From: an uncultured bacterium
Lineage (GTDB): Bacteria > Hydrogenedentota > Hydrogenedentia > Hydrogenedentales > CAILVY01
DNA: 64,000 nt
Direction of reading: 5' to 3'
Assembly (NCBI GenBank): GCA_937951485.1
Contig: CALEDJ010000058.1
Coordinates: 1-64,000, forward strand
Positions 1 to 9,419 of this stretch are shown here, piece after piece. The position numbers and the translations under genes were made by a program. Within the stretch, counting starts at the first letter, position 1, and each line of letters begins with the position of its first letter. Under the pieces are notes generated by a model. The model saw only the letters and a list, made by a program, of their open reading frames with translations. It was not told where the DNA came from and did no database searches.

Positions 1-216
1 ATAACAGCATACCTCAGGTTTCGCGGCAAACGCCTGCTCCCGCTGGGAGGGGGAATAACAGCATACCTCAGGTTTCGCGGCAAACGCCCTCTCCCTCTGG
101 GAGAGGGAATAACAGCATACCTCAGGTTTCGCGGCAAACGCCTGCTCCCGCTGGGAGGGGGAATAACAGCATACCTCAGGTTTCGCGGTAAACGCCCTCT
201 CCCTCTGGGAGAGGGG
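1..216. repeat. Tandem array, 4 copies of a 54-bp unit in alternating A-B-A-B variants; array may extend left of the window
   Basis: 'ataacagcatacctcaggtttcgcgg' recurs at 1, 55, 109 and 163; units 1 and 3 end in 'cctgctcccgctgggaggggga', units 2 and 4 in 'ccctctccctctgggagaggg'. Confidence 0.97.
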
Positions 217-397
217 TGGGGTGAGGGGGAACAAAACAGGACACCTTGGCACACGTGTCAATGATGCCTCAAGAATGCCATAGAGAGGTTTTCGTATGGA
301 ATAAGCCCGCCACATCATCTTGATTATTCAACAGGATTTTCCAAGGGTTTCGGGCATGGTCTTTCATCTTCTCAATAATCTGTTTTGGACAACACTG
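1..397 (-). mobile_element. MITE-like element family A, copy 1 (truncated by window start); contains the 54-bp array
   Basis: Right end 'aatctgttttggacaacactg' is the exact reverse complement of the left TIR of the copy at 48030-48353; interior of ~180 bp is recognisably homologous in inverted orientation. Confidence 0.8.
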
Positions 398-600
398 AAA
401 TCACCTGCAGGATAAGCAATAACCAAGCGGATGTCGTTCTGTCAGTCTATTGGATGGCTGTGAAAAAGCACTGTATGCTGATGTACGCCCAGACCGGCAG
501 TTATCTGGAGACGACGCGACGCCTTGGTATTGACCCGAGAACAGTGAAAGATCACATGGACACAACGTTTCTGGCAGAGATACGGGGACAAGCGCCATAA
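398..600 (+). pseudogene. C-terminal HTH (Fis-like) remnant of a sigma-54-type regulator, 5' part missing at the element boundary
   Basis: Frame reads ...MLMYAQTGSYLETTRRLGIDPRTVKDHMDTTFLAEIRGQAP*, resembling the terminal HTH of sigma-54-interacting regulators; no upstream domain in frame. Confidence 0.5.
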
Positions 601-797
601 ACCTGAGCGCCCCTGCCGACGTTTCGGCAATCAGCGGCGCCGCCGCGCAACCACCGTCCTCGGGCGCATTGACGGTATGCGGCTTCGGTTTCTGGCATTT
701 TCCATTGGCCAGAACAAACGCGCTTGAGGGTGAAAGCGGCGAAGGCGCGCTTGCAGCCGGTGGGGGTTTTTTGCTTACGCAACTTCGGGGGGCATGT

Positions 798-910
798 TCA
801 TCTTCGGGCAGTCTTCATGAAAAACGTGTCGAGTGATACGTTTTTCAGTGCTTCTCGTCGCACCTGAATGACCGGGTGAACATTGGGATCAGTCAATGTT
901 TTCAATGATT
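798..910 (-). pseudogene. Possible HEAT-repeat-like C-terminal gene fragment
   Basis: Minus-strand frame KSLKTLTDPNVHPVIQVRREALKNVSLDTFFMKTARR*; no start, abuts tRNA 3' end. Confidence 0.25.
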
Positions 911-916
911 TTATAA

Positions 917-993
<77 letters not shown>

Positions 994-1098
994 GCGCGAT
1001 GAGATGCGTTCCATGAACGCGATAAACACTATATCATTGCGACATGGATCGTTTCAAGTGGAGGTCGCCCGCACGAGACGACGCCGGCCCTTCATGCA

Positions 1099-1968
1099 TT
1101 ATCCTTTGCCGCCGGTGGTGGCGATGCCTTGGATGAAGGTGCGCTGCGCGAGGAAAAAGAGCGCAATCACGGGCAGGGTAAAAATGCAGGCGCCGGCCAT
1201 AAGTTGCGCCCATTCGCCGCCATAACTGGACATGAACTGCTGGAGGCCATAGGCGAGGGTGTATCGGTTGGGATCGTTGATGTAGAGCAGGGGGCCGAAG
1301 AAATCGTTCCAGGTGCCGAGGAACTGAAAGAGGGCGCAGGTGGCGAGAGCGGGCCTGGCCAAAGGCAGCGACACCTGCCAGAAAATGCGCCACTCGCCGG
1401 CACCGTCAATGCGGGCGGCTTCGGCCAGATCTTCGGGAAGGGTCCGAAAGAACTGGCGCAGCAGGAAGATGTAGAACGCATTGCCGAAGAAGGCCGGCAC
1501 GATGAGGGGAAGATAGGTGCCGTACCAACCGAGCGCGCGGAATAGGGCGAAGACGGGGATCATGGTCACCTGTCCCGGCAGGGCCATGGTCGCAATCAGG
1601 ATAAGAAACAGGGGTTCACGTCCCCGGAATCGGATGCGGGCAAATCCGTAGGCCACGACGGCACTGGACCCGACCGCCCCGATGACGTTGGCGGCGCACA
1701 GGAAGAGCGTGTTTTTCAGGTACAGGGCGAGCGGCACGGTCTGCGCGGCGCGCGCATAGTTGCTCCACTGTACAGGCCGGGGGATGAGGCTTGTAAGAGT
1801 AATAGCGGTCTGGCGGCCTTCCGTGGCAAAAATCTGATCATCGGTTTTGAGTGATGTTGACAGCATCCACAACAGCGGCATGATGAACGGCACGCACAGG
1901 CATACAAGCACCCCATGCACCAGCAGGCGCTGGGCGCGGCTCAGGCGCAGTGGGGCGCTAGTCTTCAT
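1099..1968 (-). CDS. Carbohydrate ABC transporter permease (MalG-like)
   Basis: Multi-TM protein with the EAA-loop region EAARIDGAGEWRIFWQVSLPLARPALAT. Confidence 0.92.
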   Translation of the reverse strand: MKTSAPLRLSRAQRLLVHGVLVCLCVPFIMPLLWMLSTSLKTDDQIFATEGRQTAITLTSLIPRPVQWSNYARAAQTVPLALYLKNTLFLCAANVIGAVGSSAVVAYGFARIRFRGREPLFLILIATMALPGQVTMIPVFALFRALGWYGTYLPLIVPAFFGNAFYIFLLRQFFRTLPEDLAEAARIDGAGEWRIFWQVSLPLARPALATCALFQFLGTWNDFFGPLLYINDPNRYTLAYGLQQFMSSYGGEWAQLMAGACIFTLPVIALFFLAQRTFIQGIATTGGKG

Positions 1969-3328
1969 AGCCGAACTCCCGTCGTGACGCGATTTCCCGA
2001 TTGATTTCCCGTTGCAGGCGGGCGAGCGCCGCCTGCGGCGTCAAGGTGCCGCGCATGGCCGAGTCATCCGCACTGAGAATGCGGTCGAAGAGATACACCT
2101 GGTAGGGCACAGGCGGCGTCGGATGCATGTTTTCGCTGGGCAACATGTCCAGAAAAGTCTGGAATTGAGGATGTTCCTCCACATATTTTCGATAGACAGG
2201 CGCCTCGGCGATGGCCGGGGAGAGCGGCAGCCATCCGCCCCAGGTATAGAATTCCGCGGCGCGTTCGGGTTCGGCGATGCCGGACCAGAACTTGATGAAT
2301 TCCCACGCGCCGTCAGGACAACGCGCGCCCACGGGGATGATCATGAAATTGCCGTTTGTCCAGCCGAACAGGGGTTTTCCCCCGGCGGGCGGCGGGATGG
2401 GCGCGGTGTCGTACTCAAGGTACGACGCGTACTGGGCGATCTGCTCGACACGCCATTGCCCATCCACATGAATGGCATAGGAACCGGTGATGAAGGGCCA
2501 GTCAATGTTCCCGATGCCCAGCGCCAGTCCGGATTGAAAACGCACGACCTCATCGAAACCCAATCGCCTTCGGGCTTCGGTCAGGAAGTTCAATGCGGCC
2601 AGGTTTTCCGGAGTGTCAATGAGCACCTCGCCCGTATCCCAATCGTAGAATCCCCCATTGAAGCCCGGCGCAAAAAAATGCAGGCCCATGGGCAGGAATC
2701 CGATACGGGTCAACGCGCCGGAAGCGTCAAATCGGTTCAGTTTGTCTCCCCATGCCATCAGTTCCTCGAGGGTTTCGGGAAAATCGCGCATATCCAGTCC
2801 CGCTTCGCGCAGGTGGTCCAGCCGAATGAAACAGGCCCACGCATTCAGCCCGGTGGTGACGCCATACAAGTCGCCCTTGTAGATGCCGATTTTCTGCACG
2901 GCCGGATAGGCTTCCCGCCGGAAACGATCCCATTCTTCAGGGGTCATGAGGTCGTTCAATTTCATCAGCAGGCCGCTTTCGGCCCATCTGGGGATGACCG
3001 GGTTCCACTGCGCCATGACGTCCGGCGGGTCCCCACCCGCCACGGCAAGCAGGAACTTCGAGTCCGCCGCCGCGCCGGGCACGGAAAGCGGAATTACTTC
3101 GTAGATTTCCTGGCTTTGATTGAAGCGTTCGGCGATGCGCTCCACGATCACTTTCCACTCGGCGGTCCACATATGCCAGAAGCGGACCGGAATCCGTTCG
3201 GGATAACGCCTGGGCTCAGGACCGGGCAGCGCGAAGATCGCGGCCACGCCGGCGAATGCCAGGGCGAATATCAATCCCGTCGCCCATCGCGCGCGTGGAA
3301 CAGACGTATCGCGGGCCTCAGTTTCCAT
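1958..3328 (-). CDS. Extracellular solute-binding protein, family 1 (sugar)
   Basis: ORF between two MalF/MalG-type permeases with overlapping ends; typical SBP sequence (RFWHMWTAEWKVIVERIAERFN...). Confidence 0.9.
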   Translation of the reverse strand: METEARDTSVPRARWATGLIFALAFAGVAAIFALPGPEPRRYPERIPVRFWHMWTAEWKVIVERIAERFNQSQEIYEVIPLSVPGAAADSKFLLAVAGGDPPDVMAQWNPVIPRWAESGLLMKLNDLMTPEEWDRFRREAYPAVQKIGIYKGDLYGVTTGLNAWACFIRLDHLREAGLDMRDFPETLEELMAWGDKLNRFDASGALTRIGFLPMGLHFFAPGFNGGFYDWDTGEVLIDTPENLAALNFLTEARRRLGFDEVVRFQSGLALGIGNIDWPFITGSYAIHVDGQWRVEQIAQYASYLEYDTAPIPPPAGGKPLFGWTNGNFMIIPVGARCPDGAWEFIKFWSGIAEPERAAEFYTWGGWLPLSPAIAEAPVYRKYVEEHPQFQTFLDMLPSENMHPTPPVPYQVYLFDRILSADDSAMRGTLTPQAALARLQREINREIASRREFGYED

Positions 3329-4184
3329 AATGCACCCATCGCTTGTGCGTGCGGAATATCAGGATGGTGAAAAACATCACGACGACGAAGAGAATCCATG
3401 CCATGGCGCTGGCATAGCCCATGTCGAGGTAACGCCAGGCCCGGTTGAACAGATACAGTGCGTAGAAATGGGTGCTGTCCTCCGGCCCGCCCATCGTCAT
3501 GATGTACGCCTGCGTAAAATACTGGAACGACCCGATCACGCCCATGATCAGATTGAAAAAAATGACCGGCGTAATCATCGGCAATGTCACGTGCCAGGTC
3601 CGCTGCAACGGTCCCGCCCCGTCAATGATGGCCGCCTCGTAGAGCGTCATCGGCACGTCTTTCAGCCCGGCAAGATAGATAATCATGCCGCCGCCCACCG
3701 CCCACAGCGACATGAAGACCAGCGACCAGAACGCCCACGTCGTATCCTGAAGCCATGCCGGACCAACAATGCCGAAGACGCGGAGGAGTCCATTGACCAG
3801 GCCGATTTGCGGATTGAGTATCCAGACGAAAACCACGGAAGTCGCCACTACGGGCACAATGGAGGGGATGTAGAAGATGGTGCGATAGACGCTGATCCCC
3901 CGAATCTCCAGATTGAGCAAAAGGGCCAGCCCCAATCCCGCGGCAATCCCGACCGGCACCGCCACCAGCGCATACTTGAACGTAATCCCCAATGATTTCC
4001 AGAACAACGGGTCGTCGAAGAACAGTTTCCGGTAGTTTGCCAACCCGACCCAAACCGGCGGCGATACGACATCATATCGGGTGAAAGAAAAATAAATGCT
4101 CAGCAGAAAAGGGCCTGCGACGAATACAGTAAACCCAATCAGCCATGGGCTGATAAAGGCATAACCCACCCACTTCTTGCGCAT
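3318..4184 (-). CDS. Carbohydrate ABC transporter permease (MalF/UgpA-like)
   Basis: MRKKWVGYAFISPWLIGFTVFVAGPFLLSIYFSFTRYD...; internal Met start preferred over ORF start 4262. Confidence 0.92.
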   Translation of the reverse strand: MRKKWVGYAFISPWLIGFTVFVAGPFLLSIYFSFTRYDVVSPPVWVGLANYRKLFFDDPLFWKSLGITFKYALVAVPVGIAAGLGLALLLNLEIRGISVYRTIFYIPSIVPVVATSVVFVWILNPQIGLVNGLLRVFGIVGPAWLQDTTWAFWSLVFMSLWAVGGGMIIYLAGLKDVPMTLYEAAIIDGAGPLQRTWHVTLPMITPVIFFNLIMGVIGSFQYFTQAYIMTMGGPEDSTHFYALYLFNRAWRYLDMGYASAMAWILFVVVMFFTILIFRTHKRWVHYGN

Positions 4185-4286
4185 ACGGGGTCCCTTTGGC
4201 GCATCGCCGTGCGCGCTTGTGGCGAAGACATTCCCATCTCGCCGACACCATATTCGCCGCACGGACGCAAAAGATCAAGTCACCGG

Positions 4287-4384
4287 AGGCATTTGCGAAA
4301 TGGACATTGTTGATGCCGGCGCCATCGAGAATCCTGGGCGTTCTGTATTTACATGCGAGGCAACAGGTCATTTTGCAGACGCAT
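4287..4384. mobile_element. Degenerate MITE-like element family B, copy 2 (98 bp)
   Basis: Gapless alignment to 6976-7073: first 17 nt identical (aggcatttgcgaaatgg), 'gccggc-ccatcga-aatcc' shared; right arm decayed. Confidence 0.7.
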
Positions 4385-4442
4385 GAGCGGAATTGTCTTG
4401 GATTTGGCGGGTGTGGCACAATGGGTGCGCTCTTGGGGCGGG

Positions 4443-5081
4443 ATGGAAAACGCTTTTCGCGCGGCGCACGCCGCCGCGGGAGAGGGAGGGAAAGTGTCTG
4501 TGTTTACGCTGACATTTATGAAAGAAGTGCTGCGCGCCAATCGGACGACGGGCGCCATTGCGCCAAGCGGGCGCAGATTGGCCGAATGCGTGACGGAAAT
4601 GGCGCAGATCGCCGGCGAAAAGGTGATCGTCGAATATGGTCCCGGCACAGGGGTATTCACTGAGGTGATCCTTCAGAAGAAGGACCCCGACGCCTTTTTC
4701 ATCGCCTTGGAAGTGAATCCGGAGTTCGTGAGAGCAACGCGTGCGCGATGCCCTGGGGTCACTGTCTATGAGGATTCCGCAGAAAACACTATCAAGTACC
4801 TGCGCGAGGCGGGACATGATCATTGCGATGTGATTGTTTCCGGTCTTCCCTGGACGCGCTTTGACGATTCCCTCCAGGATTCCATTCTGAACGCCACCCA
4901 TGAAGTCCTGCGGCCCGGCGGGCGGTTTGTCACCTTCTCCTATGCGTTCAGTCCCTGGGTGCCGTCCGGGCGCAAGTTTTTCAAGGGAAAACTTCCGGCA
5001 AAGTTTCCCAAAACCACGGTTTCCCGCCCGATTTGGAAAAACTTTCCGCCCTGTTTGGTGTTCACAGCGGAAAAAGAATGA
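4443..5081 (+). CDS. SAM-dependent methyltransferase, PmtA/phospholipid N-methyltransferase-like
   Basis: MKEVLRANRTTGAIAPSGRRLAECVTEMAQIAGEKVIVEYGPGTGVFTEVIL...; start uncertain. Confidence 0.75.
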   Translation: MENAFRAAHAAAGEGGKVSVFTLTFMKEVLRANRTTGAIAPSGRRLAECVTEMAQIAGEKVIVEYGPGTGVFTEVILQKKDPDAFFIALEVNPEFVRATRARCPGVTVYEDSAENTIKYLREAGHDHCDVIVSGLPWTRFDDSLQDSILNATHEVLRPGGRFVTFSYAFSPWVPSGRKFFKGKLPAKFPKTTVSRPIWKNFPPCLVFTAEKE

Positions 5082-5168
5082 ATACGGCGATGGGGGAACA
5101 ATCTTGTCCCGGGGCATGACGGGAATATCATCGAGTGTATTCCTTGGATTCTGGAGGCTTTGACAAAC

Positions 5169-5813
5169 ATGAAATCGGCATTGTTGGTGTGGGGCGGATG
5201 GGACGGCCACGAACCCAGAGAATCCGTGGCGCGATTTGTTCCTTTTCTTGAAAAGGAAGGCTATGCCGTTGAAGTGGCGGATTCTTTGTCGGTCTTCGAG
5301 GACGCGGCGAAGATGAATGCGCTGAATCTTGTAGTGCCCTGCTGGACCATGGGTGCGCTGACGGGGGAACAGGAACGAGGGCTTCTGAACGCGGTGCTGT
5401 CCGGCGTCGGTATTGCCGGCTGGCACGGCGGCATGGGTGATGCTTTCCGCAATAACACCGGTTATCAGTTTATGGTCGGCGGGCAGTTCGTTGAGCATCC
5501 GGGGGGAATTCACGAGTATCTTGTGCACATCACCCGGCCCGATGACCCCATCATGACCGGATTGAAAGACTTCTCCGTTTGCTCAGAGAAGTACTACATG
5601 CACGTGGACCCGTCCAATGAGGTGCTGGCGACAACGACCTTTGACGGCACACACTGCCCCTGGATTGACGGCTGCGTGATGCCGGTCGTATGGAAGCGTC
5701 GTTATGGCGCGGGGCGGGTGTTTTACTCCGCACTCGGTCATGTTGCGTCGGATTTCGACGTGCCGGAATGTTTTACGATCATGGCGCGCGGCATGCTCTG
5801 GGCAAGCCGCTGA
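5169..5813 (+). CDS. ThuA domain-containing protein
   Basis: [20 protein letters not shown]...[14 protein letters not shown]...ThuA-like. Confidence 0.85.
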   Translation: MKSALLVWGGWDGHEPRESVARFVPFLEKEGYAVEVADSLSVFEDAAKMNALNLVVPCWTMGALTGEQERGLLNAVLSGVGIAGWHGGMGDAFRNNTGYQFMVGGQFVEHPGGIHEYLVHITRPDDPIMTGLKDFSVCSEKYYMHVDPSNEVLATTTFDGTHCPWIDGCVMPVVWKRRYGAGRVFYSALGHVASDFDVPECFTIMARGMLWASR

Positions 5814-5854
5814 ATTTCGCTTGACAGAAAGCGATTTATCACAGGAGAACCCAT

Positions 5855-6958
5855 ATGAAACCCATCAAAGTCGGCGTCATCGGCTGCGGCAACATCAGCA
5901 ACATCTATTTTCAGAACATGAAGCGGTTTCCGATACTGGAACTTGCGGCGTGCGCGGACTTGATCAAGGAGCGCGCCGCTGCAAAAGCGAAGGAGCATGG
6001 TATCCGCAAGGCATGCAGCGTTAAGGAACTCATCGCCGACAAGTCCATCGATCTGGTGGTGAATCTCACCGTGCCCAAGGCGCACACCGACGTGGATGAA
6101 GCGGCGCTGAAAGCGGGCAAGCATGTGTACAGCGAGAAGCCGCTGGCGCTGGATCGCGACGACGGATGCCGGATTCTGGAACTGGCCAGGAAAAAAGGAC
6201 TCCTGGTCGGATGCGCCCCCGACACAATGCTGGGCGCGGGCATTCAAACGGCGCGGAAACTGATTGACGACGGCTGGATTGGTGAACCCGTATCTGCGAC
6301 GGCCTTCATGCAATGCCACGGCCACGAAAACTGGCACCCCGACCCCGAATTCTATTACGAGAAGGGTGGGGGGCCGATGTTCGACATGGGGCCATATTAC
6401 CTCACAGCCCTCATCACGCTGATGGGACCGGTGCGAAGGGTCTGCGCCGCCACGCGCATCACCTTCCCCGAACGCACCATCACCAGCAAGCCCAAACATG
6501 GAAAAGTGGTCAAAGTGGAAGTGCCGACTCACGTCGCCGGCGTCATGGATTTTCAGAACGGCGCCATCGGGACCATTGTCACCAGTTTCGACGTGTGGGC
6601 GGCCACCCTGCCCTGCATTGAGATTCATGGAACGAAGGGATCCATGGGCGTGCCCGATCCCAACGGTTTCGGCGGCGCGGTGATGCTGCGTCGTGCCGGC
6701 GCCCCGGAATGGAAGGAAATCCCGCATTCCCACGGCTACGCCGACCAGTCGCGCGGCGTCGGCGTGGCCGACATGGCCTGCGCCATTCGCGGAACACGCG
6801 CCCATCGCGCCAGCGGACGCCTCGCCTTCCATGTGCTGGACATCATGCAGGCGTTTCATGAATCCTCAGACCAGGGAGCGCATGTCGTGTTGACCACTTC
6901 CTGCGAGCGCCCCGCGCCCATGCCGACCGATCTGCCGGATGGCATCCTGGACCCCTGA
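5855..6958 (+). CDS. Gfo/Idh/MocA family oxidoreductase
   Basis: KVGVIGCGNISNIYFQNMKRF...AGKHVYSEKPLAL. Confidence 0.95.
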   Translation: MKPIKVGVIGCGNISNIYFQNMKRFPILELAACADLIKERAAAKAKEHGIRKACSVKELIADKSIDLVVNLTVPKAHTDVDEAALKAGKHVYSEKPLALDRDDGCRILELARKKGLLVGCAPDTMLGAGIQTARKLIDDGWIGEPVSATAFMQCHGHENWHPDPEFYYEKGGGPMFDMGPYYLTALITLMGPVRRVCAATRITFPERTITSKPKHGKVVKVEVPTHVAGVMDFQNGAIGTIVTSFDVWAATLPCIEIHGTKGSMGVPDPNGFGGAVMLRRAGAPEWKEIPHSHGYADQSRGVGVADMACAIRGTRAHRASGRLAFHVLDIMQAFHESSDQGAHVVLTTSCERPAPMPTDLPDGILDP

Positions 6959-6975
6959 TATGATGCGGTGAAAAG

Positions 6976-7073
6976 AGGCATTTGCGAAATGGGCATTCAT
7001 GACGCCGGCCCCATCGAAAATCCCCGGCATTTCCCCTTCGTATGCGAAAAAACAACCCATTTCGCAAATGCCT
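6976..7073. mobile_element. MITE-like element family B, copy 1 (98 bp, perfect 18-bp TIR, 8-bp direct flanking repeat)
   Basis: aggcatttgcgaaatggg (6976-6993) / cccatttcgcaaatgcct (7056-7073); gtgaaaag at 6968-6975 and 7074-7081. Confidence 0.9.
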
Positions 7074-7281
7074 GTGAAAAGACATTGCGGCGGTTTGCAT
7101 CCTGATCAGCATTCCTTTATGCTGGACACATGGAAGTGGTGGGTTTCCCCGCCAGGTGTGTGAGATGACGGGGAAAATGAGTTCCATGTAGTGTCGGAGA
7201 AACCGGCCTGCGGGAGCGCGGTTCACAACGCGCCCGACGTTGTGACCGCATGGCCGCTGCGTCTTACAGGGAGGCAGGCGT

Positions 7282-7926
7282 ATGGCGTACCAGGAACATG
7301 TCAAGATGTTGGCGGGGGGCGTAGAAGCGTGGAACGCCTGCCGCCGTTCAGACCCCGCCCTGACCCCCGATTTGAGTGGAATCAACCTTTCCGGACAAAA
7401 TCTTCAGGGGATTGACTTCAACCGGGCGGCACTGGGGAACGCCAATCTTTATGGGGCGAACCTCACCGGAGCAAATTTCACGGGCGCCTATCTCATCGGC
7501 GCAAATCTGTTCAACGCCAACCTCGAAAACGCCAATTTCACGGGGGCCGATCTTACAGGGGTGAAACTCGGGGAAGCCCTCATCCGGGGCGCCTGTTTCC
7601 GCAACGCGATTTTGAACGAAGCCGACCTGCACGGCCGCGATCTGCGCAACATGAACTTCGCCGGCGCGAACCTGTTTCGCGCCAATTTGCGGGAGGTCAA
7701 CTTCGCCGGCGCGAATCTGCGCGACGCTTATCTCGGCGAAGCCTGTCTGTGCATGGCCAATCTGCTGGGCGCCGATGTGGCGGGAGCCACCATGCTTAAC
7801 GCCGACTTGCGGGAGGCGTATCTGCGCGACCTGGATCTCAAAAGCGTCAATCTCGCCGGCGCGAAACTCGACGGCGCATACCTCTCCTTCAAGCAGCGCC
7901 TCGGGCTGTTGATGAGCAGAAGATAA
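7282..7926 (+). CDS. Pentapeptide repeat protein
   Basis: Repeated A(N/D)Lxx(A)(N/D)(L/F) pentapeptides throughout. Confidence 0.95.
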   Translation: MAYQEHVKMLAGGVEAWNACRRSDPALTPDLSGINLSGQNLQGIDFNRAALGNANLYGANLTGANFTGAYLIGANLFNANLENANFTGADLTGVKLGEALIRGACFRNAILNEADLHGRDLRNMNFAGANLFRANLREVNFAGANLRDAYLGEACLCMANLLGADVAGATMLNADLREAYLRDLDLKSVNLAGAKLDGAYLSFKQRLGLLMSRR

Positions 7927-7985
7927 GCGCATGTCTCTGCGTGATTGAAGGACTTTTCACGCCCACGTTCGACTGGGCAAAAACG

Positions 7986-9197
7986 CTATGATTGCCGCAG
8001 GGGCGTGGTGCGGGTGACCAGCACATAGGTGGCGATGCGTATCGCGCAGAGAAGGAAAAGGGTGATACGCAGGCCGATTTCGCCGAGGCTTCCCGACAGA
8101 AGGATCAGCGCCGTCATCATGAGGATGCGCCCCAATGCCAGCGGAATCTCCCAGGCACACAGGTACTCGATCCGCTGGGAAGGATCCTCCGCACAACGGT
8201 CAATGACATCGAAGCGCACACTGCTGTGGGGTATGGTGAACAGGGGCATGGAAACGGATCGCAGGAAGCCGAAGAGGATCAGGGTGAACACGCTCAGACG
8301 CATGGAGATAAGCAGTCCCGCAGTCAGCAGCAGGATCACGGACGCCAGCATGGACATGCGTCGTGTGTCGGGCGTGATGAACTGTCCGACAAGGTAAGCG
8401 ACCACAATTCCCGCCAGCGCCTGAAACGCCGCAAAGCCGCCCACGGAGATTTCGCTCCCCGTGCGTACAAACATGAGCAGCGCCAGAAGAAAATGGAAAA
8501 TATTGAAAGTGCCGGCGAGCGTGGCCGAAGCGAGCATCAGGTACTGCCAGTCGCGCTGGTCTCTGCGCGGGAAAAGCGCGCGCCATATCCGGTAGGGCCG
8601 GCGGGTGCGATCCGGAGGAACGCGGACACTCAGCGCGATGGACGCGAGATACAAAAGCACCGCAAGAGCGAAGACCAGCAGATAGCCGCGCTGGCCATTG
8701 GGAGCGAAACGGATAACCACCGCGCTGATCAACGGACCAACAAGATGCGCAATGCCGCTGACCGCGTGCAGCCAGCCGAAAAAGTAATCCCGCTCGCCCG
8801 GTTCGGTCACGTCATAGTTGAACGTGTTCGCCCCGGCGTAGAAAAAGCCCCACGTCACGCCGAGCAGCGCGCCCAGCGGCACCGCATATTCCGCCGACCG
8901 CTCGCGCAACACCAGCAGCGTGCCATAATACAGCGCGTGCAGCGCCAGGCCGATGCGAAACACATGCACCCGGTCCCGCGCCTGTGCATACCACCCCGCC
9001 AGTAAAAACACCACCGGCGTGACGGCGTACACCGCGAGATAATGCCCGCAGACCACATGCAGGTCAAGGCTGTTTATCCACAGATACACCCCCACGAAGA
9101 CCGAGCACAGGGAATCCGCCACGCTGAACATCGCGTTCAATACCAGCACCACCCGCGCCTTGGATTGAAGGGTTTTGCCGCGCATAAACATTAACAT
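7986..9197 (-). CDS. MFS transporter
   Basis: 12-TM-like protein MLMFMRGKTLQSKARVVLVLNAMFSVADSLCSVFVGVYLW...; start trimmed from ORF start 9827. Confidence 0.8.
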   Translation of the reverse strand: MLMFMRGKTLQSKARVVLVLNAMFSVADSLCSVFVGVYLWINSLDLHVVCGHYLAVYAVTPVVFLLAGWYAQARDRVHVFRIGLALHALYYGTLLVLRERSAEYAVPLGALLGVTWGFFYAGANTFNYDVTEPGERDYFFGWLHAVSGIAHLVGPLISAVVIRFAPNGQRGYLLVFALAVLLYLASIALSVRVPPDRTRRPYRIWRALFPRRDQRDWQYLMLASATLAGTFNIFHFLLALLMFVRTGSEISVGGFAAFQALAGIVVAYLVGQFITPDTRRMSMLASVILLLTAGLLISMRLSVFTLILFGFLRSVSMPLFTIPHSSVRFDVIDRCAEDPSQRIEYLCAWEIPLALGRILMMTALILLSGSLGEIGLRITLFLLCAIRIATYVLVTRTTPLRQS

Positions 9198-9270
9198 TAG
9201 CGTTTCTCCGGGCGATGAAGCAAAATTAGAAATATAGAAATATTGAATCATAGGACAGAAGACTTGACGC

Positions 9271-9366
9271 AATGGACGTGATGGACGGAATGTACAGGAG
9301 AACAACGGGGGCGGTGCACTGAGGCTTTCTTTCCGTCCATCTTGTCCATCTTGTCCATATCGTCCA
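9271..9366. repeat. Short 9-mer tandem/inverted repeat (ATGGACGTG/ATGGACGGA ... TCCGTCCAT/CTTGTCCAT/CTTGTCCAT)
   Basis: aatggacgtgatggacggaa at 9271-9290 is an imperfect inverted copy of ttccgtccatcttgtccat at 9331-9349. Confidence 0.75.
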
Positions 9367-9419
9367 CAGCGGGCGTTCGTGTTTTGGCCCCCTGCCTTGC
9401 CTTTTGGTATCCTGTGGGC

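Noticed and set aside
1-216. CRISPR-like array
   Set aside because: Units are contiguous 54-bp tandem repeats with no variable spacers and no cas genes.
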